Position numbers and translations under genes: made by a program. Under the pieces are notes generated by a model. It made no database searches and was not told the origin of the DNA. It worked only from the letters and a program-made list of their open reading frames with translations. This document shows positions 14,450 through 16,824 of a stretch of 16,824 bases of DNA, one piece after another (the stretch's first letter is position 1; each line of letters starts with the position of its first letter). Source of the DNA: JBDKVA01 sp039679375 (GTDB lineage: Bacteria > Bacillota > Clostridia > Acetivibrionales > DTU013); contig JBDKVA010000215.1 in assembly GCA_039679375.1 (NCBI GenBank), positions 1 through 16,824 of the forward strand. The letters are read 5' to 3'.

Positions 14450-14491
14450 CAATTAAGCAAGGATTTGCAATCGCAAATCCTTGCTTAATTG
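14450..14491. terminator. 19-bp hairpin terminator shared by rtcB and lipase genes
   Basis: Bases 14450-14468 and 14473-14491 are perfect complements around the loop AATC. On the minus strand it is followed by CTTTTCTCT; on the plus strand a T-run comes only about 13 bases later (14503-14508). It should end the rtcB transcript and the opposing lipase transcript. The remaining 14492-14630 has no gene. Confidence 0.7.
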
Positions 14492-14630
14492 AAATCATTA
14501 CTACTTTTTTCCAGATAATCGAGTTATTGCAGATATCGTGTTGCAGGATGACACTTGCCCTGAAAACGTGAACTTTTAGGAACAAAAATCAAATATATAG
14601 AGCGGAATTTCCACATATTACAAAATCAGC

Positions 14631-15953
14631 TCATAATCCTCTCTTTTTTAAGTCCTCAACTAAACTCACATAAAACTCTCTGACATCAAAGCTCCTAATA
14701 TTTTCACGGTTAAGGTCAATTACGTCACCGTGGGAAACACCGCGTTTGCCATTAATAGATATCATAATAAAGTTCTCGCCCCATTGTGCAGATTTAACTG
14801 AAACCAAACCATCATTATCACCATCAAAATGACGCACAAATGGATAAGCGATGTTCAATGGGAATTTTCCGCTACGGGCGCGATTCATTTTTGAACCGGC
14901 GCTCTGATAATATATCCCTGCGATATCAGTAACTGTTTCATTCATAATTTTGCATTGAGAAGCTGTCAGGTCCGTAATGGCTGCAATAAAATCAGGATTT
15001 GTATCACCAAGCTTCCTAAGCGCAGTATTATATCTATTCGCGATGGAATTACGCACCTTTTCGGGAACTTTCTCCAAAAGATAATCTGCAAAAATACAGC
15101 CTTTATGTGGCGTATTGATAGTTGTTAGTGATGCGACATATTGATCCATGCCCAGACAACTAATTGCATAGCGGCTATCAAGACCGCCTTTTGAATGAGC
15201 GATAATATTCACTTTTTCACATCCGGTATCTTTAATAATGTTTTTGATACGATCAGACAATTCCTCGCCGCTTCTTTTCACAGAAGCGGCTGACTGTTGC
15301 TGACCGTAAAATATGACAGCACCGTTTTTTATCAGCTCTCCGGAAATACGCCCCCAGTAATTGAAATAGCGGGTATCCCGAAAAAATACGCCGTGCACCA
15401 TTAAAAGTGGGTAGCGTGTTTTACAGATATCTTTCTCTTTTCGTGTCGAATTTAATTCAAACTTTTCAATCTCAAACTCAGCTTCTGCTGTCGCAATATT
15501 TATTATTTTAACCAACGCATAGATATGAACAATCGGAATCCAGCCGCAGGCAATTCCTATAATACGCCGCTTTATCCCAAGCTGGATAGAGGTGCCGTAT
15601 ACTCTGACAATTCCGTTCCAAAATAATAGTGATTCAGCCAATATTACAATTACCAAGGAAATAATAAAAATATGTACTTCTGCCGGAATCGTCTTTATTC
15701 CGACAAAAATTGTATATAAGACGCTTAGCGAAGTTGTAATTAAAAAAAGCTTAAGCAGCTCTGCCCCATCTGATAACATTTTGATTCTGAAAGTAGGCTG
15801 TTTTTTGAAGTTTGGAAATATATTGACTATCAGAAAATACACAATGGCAAATGGAATGATTATCCACCAGCTAGTTGTAAAAAATAAAATACTAAAAGAG
15901 TTTATGGCAATAAAAAGCAATACTGAGGATATTACCCGATACAATGTTTTCAC
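14631..15953 (-). CDS. Membrane-anchored lipase (alpha/beta hydrolase)
   Basis: A 440-residue protein from a GTG start (15953), with AAGGGGT about eight bases upstream. The first 155 residues hold about five hydrophobic segments (roughly 8-24, 27-46, 67-86, 92-112, 130-152), so the protein is anchored in the membrane. The catalytic domain starts at YPLLMVHGVFF (181), the oxyanion-hole strand. The nucleophile is S254 in IAHSKGG, an A-H-S-x-G variant of GxSxG seen in triacylglycerol lipases. D381 in DGDNDGLVS and H408 in GVSHGDV complete the triad. INTPHKGC is a further lipase hallmark. Its orientation converges on rtcB. The substrate could be membrane or environmental lipid. Confidence 0.85.
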   Translation of the reverse strand: MKTLYRVISSVLLFIAINSFSILFFTTSWWIIIPFAIVYFLIVNIFPNFKKQPTFRIKMLSDGAELLKLFLITTSLSVLYTIFVGIKTIPAEVHIFIISLVIVILAESLLFWNGIVRVYGTSIQLGIKRRIIGIACGWIPIVHIYALVKIINIATAEAEFEIEKFELNSTRKEKDICKTRYPLLMVHGVFFRDTRYFNYWGRISGELIKNGAVIFYGQQQSAASVKRSGEELSDRIKNIIKDTGCEKVNIIAHSKGGLDSRYAISCLGMDQYVASLTTINTPHKGCIFADYLLEKVPEKVRNSIANRYNTALRKLGDTNPDFIAAITDLTASQCKIMNETVTDIAGIYYQSAGSKMNRARSGKFPLNIAYPFVRHFDGDNDGLVSVKSAQWGENFIMISINGKRGVSHGDVIDLNRENIRSFDVREFYVSLVEDLKKRGL

Positions 15954-15997
15954 TCACATTACCCCTTTAACAAGGATTGCATAAATACCCTTATCCT

Positions 15998-16026
15998 ATT
16001 TTAGCATACTCATTTAACCAGTTAAA
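15998..16026 (-). promoter_or_regulatory. Lipase promoter with palindromic operator
   Basis: On the minus strand TTTAAC (16026-16021), a 17-base spacer and TAAAAT (16003-15998) with TG in the extended -10 position. The -35 box is one half of the perfect palindrome TTTAAC-TG-GTTAAA (16013-16026), so a dimeric repressor bound there would block the promoter. Confidence 0.45.
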
Positions 16027-16087
16027 CGTCAACTTTATTAAGCGGTGGTATAAATCTACATGATTTGCTGGTCTGGATTACGTTTCA

Positions 16088-16627
16088 TTATAATTTACCT
16101 TTGTTTTTTAGATAATCTGAAAATGATTTCGCTCCCAACTTACGACGCCTTGCCAACATAGAAGCCCAAAGAGAGTTACCTTGCACCTCTGTAATATACC
16201 CTTTTTCATAAGCCTCTACCAATATGTCGCCAGTGGTCATATGTTTCAAGCCAAACTCCCCAATATATGAAGTAATATCTCGCAAGTTGTTGCTTGCTAC
16301 GATACCGTTGTGAGCTTTTGCCAATGCAATCGATGCCGCTTCGCCTTTGCCAATAATAATATGTCCATCCACAGGCGTTACTGTTAACTGATAGTATAAG
16401 TCGTATGTATCTGTTCCCGTATCAATGCTTACTACTGTGACCTGACTATTAGATAGTAAGGCATCGACCTTGGCTTTCAAATGGGCGATACCGGGATATG
16501 ATAGTTCATCGTATACCGGCTTTGGAATTACTACCTTCCCAGGATAGAGTTTATTCAAGAGACTTTCATTTCCTACCCACAAAAACGCCGACAAACAATC
16601 ACTGTCAAAGAAAAGCGAATCAGTCAA
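16088..16627 (-). CDS. PIN-domain toxin (DUF3368/VapC-like)
   Basis: A 179-residue PIN protein. The start is TTG 16627, chosen for AAGGAGGC seven bases upstream. Acidic residues of the PIN active site are visible: D8/D10 in FFDSDCLSAF, E41 in YDELS, E96 in IGKGEAASIALA and D117 in SNNLRDITSY. Such proteins are metal-dependent RNases, in many cases toxins that cut tRNA or rRNA. GEAASIALA with ASNNLRDI is typical of DUF3368 members. Its first eight bases overlap the end of the upstream frame, the usual toxin-antitoxin coupling. Confidence 0.8.
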   Translation of the reverse strand: MTDSLFFDSDCLSAFLWVGNESLLNKLYPGKVVIPKPVYDELSYPGIAHLKAKVDALLSNSQVTVVSIDTGTDTYDLYYQLTVTPVDGHIIIGKGEAASIALAKAHNGIVASNNLRDITSYIGEFGLKHMTTGDILVEAYEKGYITEVQGNSLWASMLARRRKLGAKSFSDYLKNKGKL

Positions 16628-16824
16628 TTAATTCGCCTCCTTCGGATTCATCGCCATAGACAAGATCGGACCTATACGCTGACAAGAGTAGTTCTTCATA
16701 TTTACCGCTTGAGATTAACCCTTTTCTGAAAGCCTCGTCTGCTTGTTGAATATAAAAGCCATAAGTCATATATTGTTTTTCAGTAGGGAGAGGCTTGTAT
16801 AGGGTATCATCATATCCTAAACAT
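16620..16824 (-). CDS. C-terminal part of likely antitoxin, cut by window edge
   Basis: Sixty-seven codons run open from the window edge to TGA (16622-16620). Visible features are TYGFYIQQADEAFRKGLISS, EELLLSAYRSDLVYGDE and an acidic ending. The stop overlaps the TTG start of the PIN gene. Position and coupling mark it as the cognate antitoxin. The N-terminal DNA-binding part lies outside the window, so the family (for example UPF0175) is a guess. Confidence 0.6.
   Translation of the reverse strand, partial: CLGYDDTLYKPLPTEKQYMTYGFYIQQADEAFRKGLISSGKYEELLLSAYRSDLVYGDESEGGELID

Overview
The window looks like an accessory region of a spore-forming, low-GC Firmicute, probably a clostridial species. 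Evidence: AT-rich intergenic DNA, strong GGAGG ribosome binding sites, TTG/GTG starts, a YheC/YheD-type ATP-grasp gene and a short QueG-like double-cluster ferredoxin protein. Base composition is mosaic. The ABC transporter, ATP-grasp and lipase genes are AT-rich, while the stretch from the Fic gene to rtcB (about 6.4-14.4 kb) is clearly richer in G and C, which suggests separate acquisition. The genus cannot be determined from sequence alone.

Layout. 1-760: a HAD phosphatase gene on the minus strand. 761-1354: an orphan minus-strand terminator behind a gene remnant, then a strongly structured RNA (about 1114-1267) with an 11-bp closing helix, three hairpins and a possible pseudoknot, which may be a raiA-type ncRNA. 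1355-5120: a polar amino acid ABC transporter (lipoprotein, permease, ATPase) and a YheC/YheD ATP-grasp protein in one operon. 5432-6043: a short QueG-like 2x[4Fe-4S] protein. 6404-7324: a Fic AMP-transferase with an N-terminal DNA-binding-like domain. 7448-8743 (minus): an AAA/DUF4143 ATPase. 8908-11304: a WYL regulator pair with its own promoter and terminator, preceded by a small gene broken by a stop codon. 11330-14491: a new promoter, a tandem array of structured RNAs, a Ro60-like TROVE/vWA protein and the RNA ligase RtcB, ending in a 19-bp terminator-type hairpin. 14631-15953 (minus): a membrane-anchored lipase. 16088-16824 (minus): a PIN-domain toxin and the end of its likely antitoxin.

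The centre of interest is the RNA repair locus. Between the WYL regulators and the Ro60-like gene lies a 480-base gap without a gene. It holds four consecutive foldable modules plus a hairpin at the ribosome binding site. Each of the four is closed by a 5-8 bp stem, and each carries ACAGC shortly after its 5' strand. The first module (82 nt) folds as a cloverleaf with a T-arm-like hairpin and a GG-containing D-loop-like hairpin, so it looks like a tRNA mimic. Bacterial Ro60 proteins are known to bind Y RNAs with tRNA-like modules (YrlA), so this array is a good candidate for a multi-unit Y RNA. A further single copy of the module's 5' boundary motif lies just after the Fic gene. WYL proteins would sense damage or a nucleic-acid ligand, Ro60 with the RNAs would handle damaged RNA, and RtcB would reseal 2',3'-cyclic phosphate ends of the kind left by toxin RNases. 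This pathway is inferred from family knowledge and gene order.
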